Assembly: GCA_963970005.1 (NCBI GenBank)
Contig: CAXAMN010000002.1
Location: forward strand, 514,963-578,962
DNA: 64,000 nt
Source: Durusdinium trenchii
Taxonomy: Eukaryota > Sar > Dinophyceae > Suessiales > Symbiodiniaceae
Direction of reading: 5' to 3'
The notes beneath the pieces were generated by a model. That model saw nothing but the letters and a program-made list of their open reading frames with translations, did no database searches and was not told the DNA's origin. Position 1 is the first letter of the stretch. Each line of letters begins with the position of its first letter. Below are positions 11,047 to 22,547 of this stretch, piece by piece. Made by a program: the position numbers and the translations under genes.

Positions 11047-12120
11047 GTAGAGTTCGTTGGAGTCAGAGTGCTTTTTCAAGCAATCGTGGTTGTGGGGTTA
11101 AAAGACTGCAGCCATTTTGCGGGTCGGGTAAGTGGTTAGAGAGCTTCCGGAAGTGACACGATCTGGAACGGGTACTTGTGCTCTTGGAGCCAAGGGAGTC
11201 AGTATGAAAGGAATATAGCAGATTATAACATGTTCGGACACATGCAATGGAAACAGCGTTGGATAGTGTAAGGTTGATCTCGGTAGAAGCTGGATACGAA
11301 ACAGGTGTAGGTTGTAGAGTTCGTTTTAGTCACAGTGCTTCTTCAAGCAATCTTGTGCTCAAAGACCGCAGCCATGTTGGAATGGGTCTCATCAGGGCAG
11401 GGGATGACGCTGCAGATCGGGTTAAGGTTCTGTATTCGGTAGTCAGAGTGCCTTTTCAAGCAATCGTGGCTGTTGAAGGGCGGCCACCACTGCCGGATGT
11501 ATCACGATCGGGAATGGGTTCTTGTGCTCTTGGAGCCAAGGAATGCAGTATGAAACGAACATGGCAGACGATATCATGTTAGAATACATGCAATGGAAAC
11601 AGCGCGGGATGGTTGATCATGGCCGGGTTCGTTTTAGTCACAGTGCCTTTTCAAACAATCTTGGGCTCAAGGACTGCAGCCATTTTGGTATGGGTGTCAT
11701 CAAGGCAGGGGCTGACGCTGCAGATTGGGTCAATGGTCTGTAGGCGGTAGGGAGATGCAGGAAATGGTCCTTATTTTGAAACGTTCGTGTAGTCAGCGTG
11801 CTTTTTCAAGCAATCGTGGCTGCTGAAGGGCCGCCACCGCTGCCGGATGTATCGCGATCGGGAACGGGTTCTTGTGCTCTTGGAGCCAAGAAATGCAGTA
11901 TGAAACGAACAGAGCAGACGATAACATGTTTGAATACATGCAATATGGCCGAAGCTGGACACGAAACACGGGTATTGAAGTGTAGAGTTCGTTTTAGTCA
12001 CAGTGCTTTTTCAAACAGTCTCGGGCATAAAGACTGCAGCCATTTGGGTATGGGTCTCATCAAGGCAGGGGATGACGTTGTAGATCGGGTCAATGGTCTG
12101 TAGGCGGTAGGGTGACGCAG
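11047..12120 (+). repeat. Irregular tandem array, about four copies
   Basis: Anchor GTAGAGTTCG/GGTTCGTTTTAGTCACAG lies at about 11047, 11314, 11625 and 11982 (spacing 267, 311 and 357). Each is followed by a conserved block containing GACTGCAGCCATTTTGG and GATGACGCTGCAGATCGGGT. A second alternating block contains GGCCGCCACCGCTGCCGGAT and TTGTGCTCTTGGAGCC (about 11161, 11442 and 11793). Copies differ by several per cent and by indels. No long coding frame is kept across copies. Confidence 0.75.
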
Positions 12121-12520
12121 GAAGTGGTGCTGATTTTGAGACGCAGGGATTTTTTCGGTTGGATACGTGAAACATTGCACGAAATCGGGGGACCTGTGGG
12201 CAGCTGCGTCTTTGTGATGCAGGTGTGGAATGGACCGAAGCAAGGCAGTCTAGGAGCGAAGATGTTTTGCTTTTGCTTGTTGCAGGCAGTAACTTGTGCA
12301 GTAGTGATGTTTTGAAGCAGTCGAGGTGGGTTTTGCAGAATGCGAGTAGTGTAGAAGCAGAAGACCAGCGATATCGATGCAGCGAGTGATGCAGTTGGGC
12401 TCAACAGCTGAGGTAGAGGGTAAGGCAAAGAGAAAAAGAGACATTCATTGTAGTGGAACAGCATCATGCATGTACCAGAGGGAAAGACACACACAAGTAG
12501 CACTTTTTCTTGAGTGAGTG

Positions 12521-12612
12521 CCGACAAAGGAACTTGTGCTCTTGGAGCCGAGTGGTTGTGTATTTGCCGACGAAGGAACTCGTGCTCTTGGAGCCGAGTG
12601 GTTGTGTTTTTG
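12521..12612 (+). repeat. Two 46-bp direct repeats
   Basis: 12521-12566 and 12567-12612 are near-identical and contain AACTTGTGCTCTTGGAGCCG. The core TTGTGCTCTTGGAGCC is the same word that recurs in the 11-12 kb array, which links the two. Confidence 0.85.
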
Positions 12613-12764
12613 TAGCGAGAAGTCATGGCGACATTGATGGCGTACAATCACCGGGTAGGCAGTGCGGCTTTGCAAGATCTGTTTCCTGGCTTTGCTTTTT
12701 CAGAGCTTCGGACTATCTACGTGAGGTTACGTGAGGGACCACTATAGAGCGGCAAGATGTCGCT

Positions 12765-13579
12765 ATGTCCGTTCGGGTCTGTAGGGTGGATCGCTTTATC
12801 GAAACGGTCCGGGAACCACGGCTTATGAGTGACGGCTACGTTGCTGCAGTGTGTCTGGGTGAAGTTGCTCTTCCGGAAGATGGGCAGGAATGCGCTAGCT
12901 TGATTGGGCGGCACCATCAGTTGTTGGCGAAGATAAAGGAAGCAGGGCAGTTCGCTGCAGAGAATCGTGTTCCGGGGATCACTCGGCAGCATGTTCGGAG
13001 GCTGGAGGCTGCTGCCAACTATCTTGGTGAGATGAGGGGGTTGGAGCCTGGTCTTTTGACTTTGACAGAAAAACCAGTGTTTAGAGTGTCCATAGCAGAA
13101 TTTTTGGGCACGGAGGAGGCGCCAGCGGAAAGAGCGAACTTGGCAACCTGGATCACCAGTGTGCCTCGGGCGCAGACCGGCTGGATTCCTATGGGTGGCA
13201 CGCGTGCTTCACCTCGAAACATGGCGACACTCCTTCTGGGGCAGTTGCAGAGAAAGCTGCAGCAAACTGTCCGGGAGTCCGAAGATGTTGGGGCCCGTTT
13301 CCAGCAGTCATTCGGGATGCGGTGAAGCCAAAACGCAGTGGCGTGGAGGTCACCCGTCTGTTGTTGATGAGCGAAGAGCGAAACCGAGACTGGAAGCTGA
13401 AGATGATTTGGGTTTGTGCAATGGAGCAGGTACGCGCCTGGATTGATATGCCAGAGAGTGATTTGTACGGACGAGGCAGCGTGCACTTTGTATCGAATGT
13501 GGGCAATTTTCGGCAAGACCAAGTGTCTTTGCAACCTGTGGTGAACTTGGAGCGAGCGGTGTTCAATTCCAGACCCTAG
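12765..13579 (+). CDS. Helicase-upstream ORFs, N-terminal part of the element protein
   Basis: Two plus-strand open frames follow each other: 12765-13325 (begins MSVRVCRVDRFIETV; contains ECASLIGRHHQLLAKIKEAG) and 13322-13579 (contains WVCAMEQVRAWIDMPESDLY). Their frames differ, so either an intron or a frameshift joins them near 13260-13330. They end where the helicase core begins and share its strand, so they are probably its N-terminal region. No domain was recognised in them. A possible degenerate phosphate-loop remnant, FGKTKCL, is readable in a third frame near 13520. Confidence 0.5.
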
Positions 13580-14785
13580 CAGCGCAAAATAGCATGGCGG
13601 CGCTTATAGAAGGCGCCACCTTGCACTCTTGGGGTTGTGTGCCAGCTTTGAATTGCAATGACCAGCAATATGCAAATGCAAATGATGTTGCACGTATGTT
13701 TTCACATACAGCTCAGATGCGGTGGATAATCGTGGACGAGGTCAGCTGTGCTTCGCTTCGTTTGCTGGGTTGTGTGGAAAGGAATTGCCGGCAAGCGCTG
13801 ATCCGAAGCCCGTGGGCGTTGAATGCAGACAACCAGCCGAGCTTGTTTGGTGGTCTCAACGTCATCCTGGTAGGTGATTACGAGCAACTGCCCCCTGTTG
13901 CCGAGAAGTCTGTTTTCAGCAACCCCTTTGAAGATCGAATGTTGCTGAACGGGCCTGAAGCACGCATGTTGGAAGCACTCTGGGGGTTAACGACCGAGAC
14001 CATACCAAGCGCCCCAGATCATTGTATTGCGCTGACTGTGCAGCATCGAGCTACTGACCCTTGGCAGAAGCACGCGCTAGAAGAACTTCGTACCGGAACA
14101 GAAAGTTGGGAAACATACTGTTTTACGCATGGTCTACCAACGCGTCACGTTGGATCGTGGCTTCCTGGTGCTGCTGCGCTTGCTTGTGGCAGTGGTTTTT
14201 GTCAGGCGTGGTGGTTGGGGATGTTGGCTTGATTTAAGTAGGTTGAACTGATTTTACTGATGTATTGACAAGGGGCTCGATCCATGTTTGAACTCATGTG
14301 TACAGGACCTGGATCAAAATCGTTGGCCAGCTACTTGGCACTTATCCCCTTGGAAAGCTTTGCAACGTTTGGAGTGCAGGACATGTCAGGTGGAACGAGC
14401 ACGACGCTGTCGAGTGATTGCACCGCAAAACGCAAACGCCAAAGCGCACTTGGATCACAAATTTGCGCAAGCGCCTTTCATACAACCAGCCAAAGTACTA
14501 TACGCGCAGCTTCTGCATGCAGTCACGTTCGCAAAAGCGACAGGGAAGAAGATACTTTGGCTGGTGGCGCGCGACATGCCTCATGATAGCACGGGCCATG
14601 GGATAGAAACCTTGAGGAAGCAACAGCAGCAGTGGCTACAATTACATGATAGGAGCACGGCCGGGATTCTTGGAATGCTACCACTCATTGAGGGCATGCC
14701 TATTCGATTTACAAGGACAAGGCATGGCAGGTTGTGGAGTCCACCGATCGACACCTCAAATACATTAGGGGTCCTGCTACAATGA
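13530..14785 (+). pseudogene. Pif1/Helitron-type DNA helicase, probably decayed
   Basis: The frame open at 13594 and extendable upstream to about 13530 shows TLHSWG, then WIIVDEVS (Walker B, DE-box), then GGLNVILVGDYEQLPPV (motif III-like, GDxxQLPPV), then LTVQHRATDPWQKHALEELR. This order is that of Pif1-like and Helitron helicases. It reaches 14226, and a 79-bp GC-AG intron (14227-14305, phase 0) can join it to 14306-14785. That part continues with APFIQPAKVLYAQLLHAV, ILWLVARDMP, HDRSTAGILGMLPLIEGMP and IRFTRT. No intact Walker A G-GKT is in frame, and the upstream part is in other frames, so the gene is likely inactive or its 5' exons are misread. Confidence 0.65.
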
Positions 14786-15239
14786 AATTTCTTCAGCGTG
14801 GAATTTTCGTTCTGGCAATCAAGAAAACAGAGTGGACGAATTGGTATTTCATGTCATTTTCCCCATCAAGATTTGCACGAGTCCACTGGTTAAAGTGTCA
14901 TGGAACGTGATGCAACGTGATGCAGGTACTTCGAAATATGCTGGGAAAAAGGGAGGAATGCCATGTTTCACCCTGTAGATGTGACGCCACTGTGAGTCGG
15001 TGCGAGCATAGCACAGTGCTCGGTGCAATGCACAAATGAAGCCTTTGGTTTTGATTCGGAGCAACAGGTCATGTTTTGCATGTGCGAAAGGTCGACGCTG
15101 TGGCTGTTGAATTGTAGATGGTTTGATCCCGTTGAATACCGCCCAAGCTCCCCTGGGCGGAGCTCGATTGCGCTACCTGACAAAACGTACAGCTATACGA
15201 CAAGTGTGGCCACATGTGCACCTACCTGAAGCTATCATG
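14786..15239. other. Spacer downstream of the helicase
   Basis: Short plus-strand ORF 15023-15229 and stop-rich sequence. The C-terminal helicase motifs expected after GMPIRFT are not readable here, which supports truncation. Confidence 0.35.
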
Positions 15240-15980
15240 GGGGCAAATGGGACGTATCTTTAATTTATTCCAGTCCATTTCGAGACCTCGTGGGGCCATG
15301 TTTGCGACGTTCAAGTCCCTATTTCGAGAAAACACTATGTTCGACAATATGGAAGCTATGCTCGTTCAAGTCCCTATGACTTCTAGGGCTATGTTAGGCA
15401 ATATCTTCACTCTATTCCAGTCCCTTTTGAGCCCTCGTTGGGCCATGTTTACGACGTTGAAGTCCCTATCTCGAGGAAGCATGCTTGAGATAGTGACTTC
15501 TGGGGCTATGTTCGACCATATGGAAGCAATGCTCGTGAGAAAATGTTACCGTTCCCGGACCTGATCTCTGCTTATCTCTGCTCCTGTGGAGCCAAATATC
15601 CGGACATTCAAGTCCCTATCTCGCGGACACCAAGTATCCGGACATTCAAGTCCCCCATCTCGCGGACACGTCCTTTAGATAGTGACTTCTAAAGCTATGT
15701 TAGGCAATATGGAAGCTATGTTCGGTCACGTTGGGGGGGGCTTTATTCCAGTCCCTTTTGAGCCCTCGTTGGGCTATGTTTACGTCCTTTAGATAGTGAC
15801 TTCTAGGGCTATGTTAGGCAATATCTTTACTTTATTCCAGTCCCTTTTGAGCCCTCGTTGGGCCATGTTTTGCGTTCAAGTCCCTATCTCGCAGACACGT
15901 CCGTTAGATAGTGACTTCTAGGGCTATGTTAGGCAATATGGAAGCTATGTTGAGCCACGTTAGGGGAGCCTGTTCAGCCA
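15240..15980 (+). repeat. Dispersed repeat, right copy with internal repetition
   Basis: Blocks GTTCAAGTCCCTATCTCG, CTATGTTAGGCAATAT, GATAGTGACTTCTAGGGC and CCCTTTTGAGCCCTCGTTGG recur in shuffled order about four times. They are reverse complements of blocks at 10735-11040. Open frames through the area are translations of the repeat and should not be called genes. Confidence 0.85.
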
Positions 15981-17095
15981 AATGTCCGGCCTCAGTCCAA
16001 TTACACTTTACCGCGCAGATGATTCAAATCATGCAAAGGAAGAAATGGCATTTCTTGCATCACCAGGGGCTTCAAAATAGCACGAATTCATCTTCCAGCA
16101 TTTTAAGCCGGTTCCAAAAACGTGAAAAAAACACAGGATTCTAGAGCGAAAATGCCCCCCCCCCCTAGCTAAAACTATTGGCTTGCACAGGCTAGCTTGC
16201 GTACTTACGTATACTGCGTGCCCTATAAAAACGCCTCGGCACCTTCGGTGCGGGCGGATTTCGGACTCTCCCTGTTGTTCGTTGACCAAGTTGGTCCGGC
16301 ATGTTCATTGTTTTGGAATGAGGACCAAAGTTGTACGTAAAGAGATCCTGCAAAATTGGTGCACTTGCGAAGCATCCAAAGGTTGCAAAACAACAACAAA
16401 TTGCTTTGGGCAGTTGGTACCCACCAATATTTGATGGGAGATCTTAAAGTGAGGTTGGATCGTCGGGAGGAAAACCACTTACTTTCTACCAACTCAAGAG
16501 AGCGGGCTGAATTATGTTGGGACTGTAGTATAACTATAAGTATATGTATGTTGCAATACCACTGGGGGGGTCTCGCGATTTTATGGATATAAAACGGTGG
16601 ACATTCTCCATATTTTGGGAGCCCTGACCCCTAGATTCTCTATATTTCGAACCATGAGAAGCCAGGTGCCACCTCACAAGAACTGCAGTGCGAACACAAT
16701 TTTTCTATAAGATCACTACCCCCCAAAAGAATTGCATAAAACGAACAGTTTGTTCAAGAGACGTGCCGTGTTTAGGGTAAGAACCTGCCCATCAAGCGAC
16801 AGCATGCAAGCCCAACAGCGATTCGATTGAAATATTGGCCAAATACGAGCCTTGGATGTGAGCATGGAGAAAGGCATTCTATATCATTCAATACAATCCA
16901 CCCAGGCTGAATTCTTTTCACACCCTGAAATGAGCAAACAACAACGATTCCACTTCATGAAAAGGCTATGGTCGGCAAGGATCTCCAGCCCAGTTCTCCA
17001 GCAAGCGGTATTGCCACATGCACCAGGCACAGTGCACAGCCTCGGATTTGAACACCACCATGAAAGTAGAATCTCAATAAAGCTTTGTCTTTGCA
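15981..17095. other. Spacer without a recognised gene
   Basis: Open frames on both strands are under 100 codons and unconvincing. A C-rich run occurs at about 16155. The 3' end merges into the minisatellite. Confidence 0.4.
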
Positions 17096-17096
17096 A

Positions 17097-18712
17097 CCAA
17101 CTTAGCATGATGCCTCAGGGACGCAACTTAGCATGATGCCTCAGGTACGCCCAACTTAGCACGATGCCTCAGGTACGCCCAACTTAGCATGATGCCTCAG
17201 GGACGCATCTTAGCATGGTGCCTCAGGGACGCCCAACTTAGAATGATGCCTCAGGGACGCATCTTAGCATGATGCCTCAGGGACGCACCTTAGCATGATG
17301 CCTGAGGTACGCCCAACTTAGCGTGATGCCTCAGGGACGCATCTTAGCATGATGCCTCAGGGACGCACCTTAGCATGATGCCTCAGGGACGCAACTTAGC
17401 ATGATGCCTCAGGGACGCATCTTAGCATGATGCCTCAGGGACGCAACTTAGCATGATGCCTCAGGGACGCAACTTAGCATGATGCCTCAGCGACGCGCAA
17501 CTTAGCATGATGCCTCAGGGACGCGCAACTTAGCATGATGCCTCAGGCACGCCCATTTTAGCATGATGCCTCAGGTACGCCAAACTTAGCATGATGCCTC
17601 AGGTACGCCCAACTTAGCATGATGCCTCAGGGACGCAACTTAGCATGATGCCTCAGGGACGCAACTTAGCATGATGCCTGAGGTACGCCCAACTTAGCAT
17701 GATGCCTCAGGGACGCCCAACTTAGCATGATGCCTGAGGTACGCCCAACTTAGCATGATGCCTGAGGTACGCCCAACTTAGCATGATGCCTCAGCGACGC
17801 ATCTTAGCATGATGCCTCAGGGAAGCACCTTAGCATGATGCCTGAGGTACGCGCAACTTAGCATGATGCCTCAGGGACGCACCTTAGCATGATGCCTCAG
17901 GGGCGCCCAACTTATCATGATGCCTCAGGGACGCAACTTAGCATGATGCCTCAGGGACGCCCAACTTAGCATGATGCCTCAGGCACGCCCATTTTAGCAT
18001 GATGCCTCAGGTACGCCAAACTTAGCATGATGCCTCAGGTACGCCCAACTTAGCATGATGCCTCAGGGACGCAACTTAGCATGATGCCTCAGGGACGCAA
18101 CTTAGCATGATGCCTCAGGTACGCCCAACTTAGCATGATGCCTCAGGGACGCCCAACTTAGCATGATGCCTCAGGTACGCCCAACTTAGCATGATGCCTC
18201 AGGGGACGCAACTTAGCATGATGCCTCAGGTACGCCCAACTTAGCATGATGCCTTGGGGACGCAACTTAGCATGATGTCTCAGGGATGCCCCAGTTAGCA
18301 TGATGCCTCAGGTACGCCCCACTTAGCGTGATGCCTCAGGTACGCCCAACTTAGCATGATGCCTCAGGCACGCCCAACTTAGCATGATGCCTCAGGGGAC
18401 GCAACTTAGCATGATGCCTCAGGGGACGCAACTTCGCATGATGCCTCAGGTACGCCCATCTTAGCATGATGCCTCAGGGACGCCCAACTTAGCATGATGC
18501 CTCAGGTACGCCCAACTTAGCATGATGCCTCAGGGGACGCAACTAGCATGATGCCTCAGGTACGCCCAACTTAGCATGATGCCTTGGGGACGCAACTTAG
18601 CATGATGTCTGAGGGATGCTCCACTTAGCGTGATGCCTCAGGTACGCCCCACTTAGCATGATGCCTCAGGTACGCCCAACTAAGCATGATGCCTCAGGTA
18701 CGCTGTCTTGTC
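17097..18712 (+). repeat. 26-28 bp minisatellite with higher-order duplication
   Basis: About 60 head-to-tail copies of a unit of form CTTAGCATGATGCCTCAGGG followed by ACGC and a short variable linker (AA, CCAA or GCAA). Variants include CCTGAGG for CCTCAGG and GTACGC for GGACGC. Blocks of variants are themselves repeated: GCCCATTTTA recurs at 17551 and 17987 (436 bp), and GCCTTGGGGA at 18251 and 18581 (330 bp). Most units differ by 0-3 bases. Confidence 0.95.
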
Positions 18713-20784
18713 ACAGTCACCACCTTTTGCAAACAACCATGTCTCTGTCCTTGCTCTATTGTTTAAATTGCCCGTGTCCGGGTCTTGGCTTTTTGTCATG
18801 ACCCTTTCACTGGATGGGCATTCGTCGACCAGGTGGGTCGGGAGTGCTCGTTGCAAAGTCTTGGGGTGGTTCATACACACCGGTGGAGTTATCGGACGGC
18901 CATGTTTATTTGGGGTGACATCTTGTGCGAGCGCAAGCGTCCCCAAAGTCAAAAGGTGGGTTTCATTCTCCACGCAACGTGGCTTGAAATCACATTAAAC
19001 GTGTGCACTCAAAGTCATGTACAACATGGCTGAGGTATCCTTTTCAGTGCACCCTGCATCATCCTCTTTCAAGAAAATAATCACTACATCCGTCGATGTT
19101 ACACCCCTTACTCTCTTTCTTCGATAGTTGAGTCGACATGACGTGTTTGCGCTTTCAAAGATATCCCAAAGGTATTCCCCTCTCTTCAAACATTATTGCT
19201 TTATACCTTGCAAGCATAAACAATGCCTCCCTGGTTGGCTGATCTGCCCGCATCTTCAACCTTCATGACTGATGTCTTAGGATGTTTTGCGAATTTGATG
19301 GATGCCTCCCACCATGCGGTCGCACGCTCAGCTGCTAGTCACCTCCCAGTTAAAATTCATGCATGCGTTTTGTCTGGAGTGTTCAGGTTACATCGATTGT
19401 TTTCAGCCCACATCGACCCCAACCCGCACAGTCTGCAGCTACCCCTCGCCCGCACTTCTGGTCTAGGGGCGAACGTAGAACCTAAGCTCAAGACCAGCAT
19501 CAATCAACAAATCGTCGCGTTGAATCTTGTTTCTGATATTGGAAGGTATATTTCCAGCTAGACCACAAGGGTGTGTATTGAAATAGGGACACCTCCCCAA
19601 ACACCCCCTGGCAGAAGAAACAAGACTTCTCCCTACTGAAATACACCCACAAAGACCTTGGGACGCCAGCTCGCTGTTGAAGCTTTACAGCCATGACCAA
19701 GTCCCATGAATGAATGCACTGCACTGAGACACTTCTTTCCAGGCTTGGGAATCTCAGCAATTTTGCATTTTCGGACGTGCCGCAGGAAAAGGAGGAGGAA
19801 TCCTTAGCCACTCTGACTCATTCCACTAGAAACACCGCCTTTGACATCTCTATACATGCAATTACATACCTGGTATTGACGTTTATTTGAATCAAGGACA
19901 TGCATGGCACCTTCGTCAATATTATCTTTGTGTTTCCTTCCAGGTTCATCGAACATGCAGCGGACTCGAATCACTGCAGCCAAGAGCTCGAACGATGCAC
20001 AAGATCGTAGCAGTGTGCATCCGCAATGCCTTACAGCGCGCCCCCGAAGGATTGAAACCGCTCAAGGGCCAAGAGGTCTTTCTTAAATGGATTCATGATT
20101 GACCCATACAAAAGTTTCACTGAAGGCATCTGGACATAGAAGCGTGGCCCACAGACCAAGAATTGCGAAATGGTTGAACCGTCAGCTCCCATCCGGCCAA
20201 CTCCTCAAGAATCATCCTCTCTTCTGGCCCGGTTGCAGATAGAGTCCAGGTCTTGTCGACATTGCAAGGCGCATGTGGCGCATGCCCGTGACCACCGTCA
20301 TCGTCTCCACCTCCCAAGCGGCGACCCGTCTCCGAATCCGTCGGGTGCTGGTTCTCAAATTCCGTCGCCACTGTGAAGGTCGCTGGAAAAAAGAACAAGC
20401 ACAGGGCCTCAGTCCGACCAGTGAGAGTTGGAAAGAACAGGAACCACAAAAGGCATACAGGCCATACAAGTATACAGTGCTAGTACTGTGCCTCATTTAG
20501 ATATGATGACATAAAGGTTTCATAGGATCCCTTCAGTCTACTTTCGTTGGGAAGTACTTAGAGCCTGAGAGCAGCCATGCAAGTTTAAACTGCGGATTAT
20601 GTGAGGTAAGGCAATTAGGTATGAACAAATATATATAGTCTCCTTGCACAATACTTTGCCACCAAATCCCAACATGCAATTTACCCTCCTGTCTGTCAAA
20701 CAATATGCTCATCCTCGTGTAAGTATGGCCGACAACTATGTCATCACGCTGAAGGTGGTGAACATCTTCTTTCACAATTAACGA
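18713..20784. other. Gene-poor stretch
   Basis: Scattered ORFs on both strands, the longest about 112 codons at 19223-19561 plus. None has a convincing splice context or recognisable motif. A minus-strand ORF at 20775-20533 is open but not supported further. Confidence 0.35.
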
Positions 20785-21000
20785 TTACTCCTCATCATTG
20801 TCAGAAACAGCAACAAACTCCAACTCGTTTGCATGTTGCTATCTCAAGACTTGAGAGAGTCTGCATGCAACTCTGTTGGTCAAGAATGTCGACGGCATGA
20901 GGACAACAGCGTCCACCAATGGGCAAGCACTTGAGTCGAATAAATTTGCCATGGAACAAAACATGTTCTTCTGGATGGTACGTACACCTCGTCTCATCTC
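20785..21000 (-). CDS. 3' end of an unresolved gene, acidic C-terminus
   Basis: The minus-strand frame ends ANELEFVAVSDNDEE then TAA (stop 20787-20785), after a possible acceptor AG near 20840. Upstream coding-like sequence is open in two competing frames (one with EEHVLFHGKFIRLKCLPIGG). The gene could not be assembled further upstream, where a TATA microsatellite begins at 21050. Confidence 0.35.
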
Positions 21001-22208
21001 TAGGATCTTTCATGCTCTATCATGCTCTGTAGTGGTGGTAGTGGTCTTTATATATATATATATACATTTACCTCCCGCCGGTTGTGGAATCGCACGTGTA
21101 GTCGTGCAAAATTTGATTCAAAAGTGCAAGCCCTCTCAGTACTCTTGCTTTTTCGATGATGTTTTTTGGGGGTCCCGGATCCTTTCATTTTTAAAGCCGA
21201 ATCTGCCGAAACCCAAGCGCCAGCGCAAAATCCGTCGCCGCTTTTGTCCCGGGCTGTCCTCAACTTTCATGCGTCCTGTCTCAAGTAGACTTGCGCAGTT
21301 TCTTTGCACAAGTTAGTACACGTGGTGTTTTCCCATCGCCACTGCCATCCGCGAATGTACATATCAATCTTTGGATTGAAGGATCCGTCTGACTTTGTCA
21401 GCAAGCTCGGTGGAATCGCTGCCTTGCACAGCTTCCAACAACTGCGAATGCCATGCAGTACAAAGTTGCGAATGCTATGAAATCGATGACAATGTTATGA
21501 AAACGATGACAATGTTGTGCAACCGATGATAATCTATGTTGACAACGGCCCTGAAAAATATTAAGGGATATGGCATATTTTGGGAATCTGCCCGGCGCTG
21601 TCACTCTCGCCCCTTTGTATGTCTCGCGGATGCGTTGCAGAACCACAGTGCCGCTCGTAGGTGACCTGGGCGCGACAGGCGGATCGTACTGCTTCAAGCA
21701 TCTTGAAATAAAGACCCAACGTGCTAAAGTCTCATCTTAGAAGGACAGAAATCTCAAACTTCAACTGTTTTGTCAGTTGTCTGCGCAGCAACTAATGCGC
21801 ACGCGCACACATGGACACGAGCGGATTCTTTTATTTTGAACCTGCGGAATCTCTGCCTGCAGTTGCATCAATGTGGGTGGTAGAACCGCAGAACCGCAGT
21901 GGGCAACTTCAGGGGCGGAGCCGAGCCAAAGAAATAGCGGCAAAGTGGAGCGACTTTCGTAACTTTGCAAGCTTGCAGGTGAACTGGTCCGGCGTAGCCT
22001 TGATTCTCAGGCATCCTGAAGCCTCCAGATTTGGGCTCTGTAGGCAAGTAAGGCTTTTCCCTGCTCGCTCTTCTAGCGGCGATGGCTGAGTGTCCTTGAC
22101 ATTTCTGAGCGATGCGGGTAGCCGGGTAAGCCACACTTGCTCTACTCAGAGCATTTCCACCTAACAAACCAACCAACTAAAGAAAGATAATGTTTCTTCA
22201 AATTTTTA
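21001..22208. other. Spacer with AT microsatellite and a short dispersed repeat
   Basis: A (TA)n run lies at about 21050-21066. At 21476-21535 there is a copy of the GATGACAATGTTATGAAA repeat also seen near 23.1 kb. Minus-strand open frames around 21868-22176 are possible but unsupported exons. Confidence 0.35.
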
Positions 22209-22547
22209 TCAAGCCTCTGGCTCTTTTCCTGTCAGTGTGCTCAGCAAATAATTCATCCGTTTGGATCTCTTCCTTCTGCGTGAGGATGAGCTGAGGGTGG
22301 ACAGCTGACCCCAATGTATCCCTCACTTGCTCAGCCAGCTGGTTTCGCACCTGGTTGTGGTGCTGAACAGCTGCGCAGCAGCTTCAGGCAAAGCCGGACC
22401 GTGATGAGCATCCACCTGATGCATATCTTCAGGCACAGGCGCTTCAGCTGCTTCCAGCACATCCGCCATCTGCTGAAGGGCTTCGGGAACACCTTCCGCA
22501 GGCTCAGCGGCACCAGCCGCCTCAACCTCAGGTTCTGCGTCCGCCAT
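22209..22547 (-). CDS. Two-exon small Ala/Glu-rich protein (92 residues)
   Basis: Exon 1 runs 22547-22351, starting ATG, and ends AACCAG before GTGCGA. Exon 2 runs 22290-22209 after CCCTCAG. Phase 2 on both sides closes exactly, giving 65+1+26 codons and a TGA stop. The product begins MADAEPEVEAAGAAEPAEGV, is acidic and Ala-rich, and ends with a basic patch (SSSRRRKRSKR) and MNYLLSTLTGKEPEA. Not recognised. The start could instead be internal to a longer gene. Confidence 0.55.

Larger units (their letters stand above)
10735..15980 (+). mobile_element. Candidate decayed mobile element with helicase gene
   Basis: A plus-strand helicase gene in frame-shifted pieces (12765-14785) sits behind an irregular tandem array (11047-12120). 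Inverted copies of one dispersed repeat lie on either side (10735-11040 and 15240-15980). It is also the only clearly plus-strand gene block within a minus-strand neighbourhood. A Helitron-type origin is inferred from the helicase type. No Rep/HUH nuclease motif and no TC...CTRR termini were found, so the limits given are only the outer edges of the flanking repeats. Confidence 0.4.

Noticed and set aside
15214..15564. 116-codon plus-strand ORF, and its mirror at 10404-11030
   Set aside because: Both are translations of the dispersed repeat, and the words recur in shuffled order.
10735..15980. Autonomous Helitron with Rep domain
   Set aside because: No HUH motif, no tyrosine pair and no defined TC...CTRR termini were readable. 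Only the helicase part is supported.
17097..18712. CRISPR array
   Set aside because: Repeats are directly contiguous with 0-4 base linkers and no unique spacers. It is a minisatellite.
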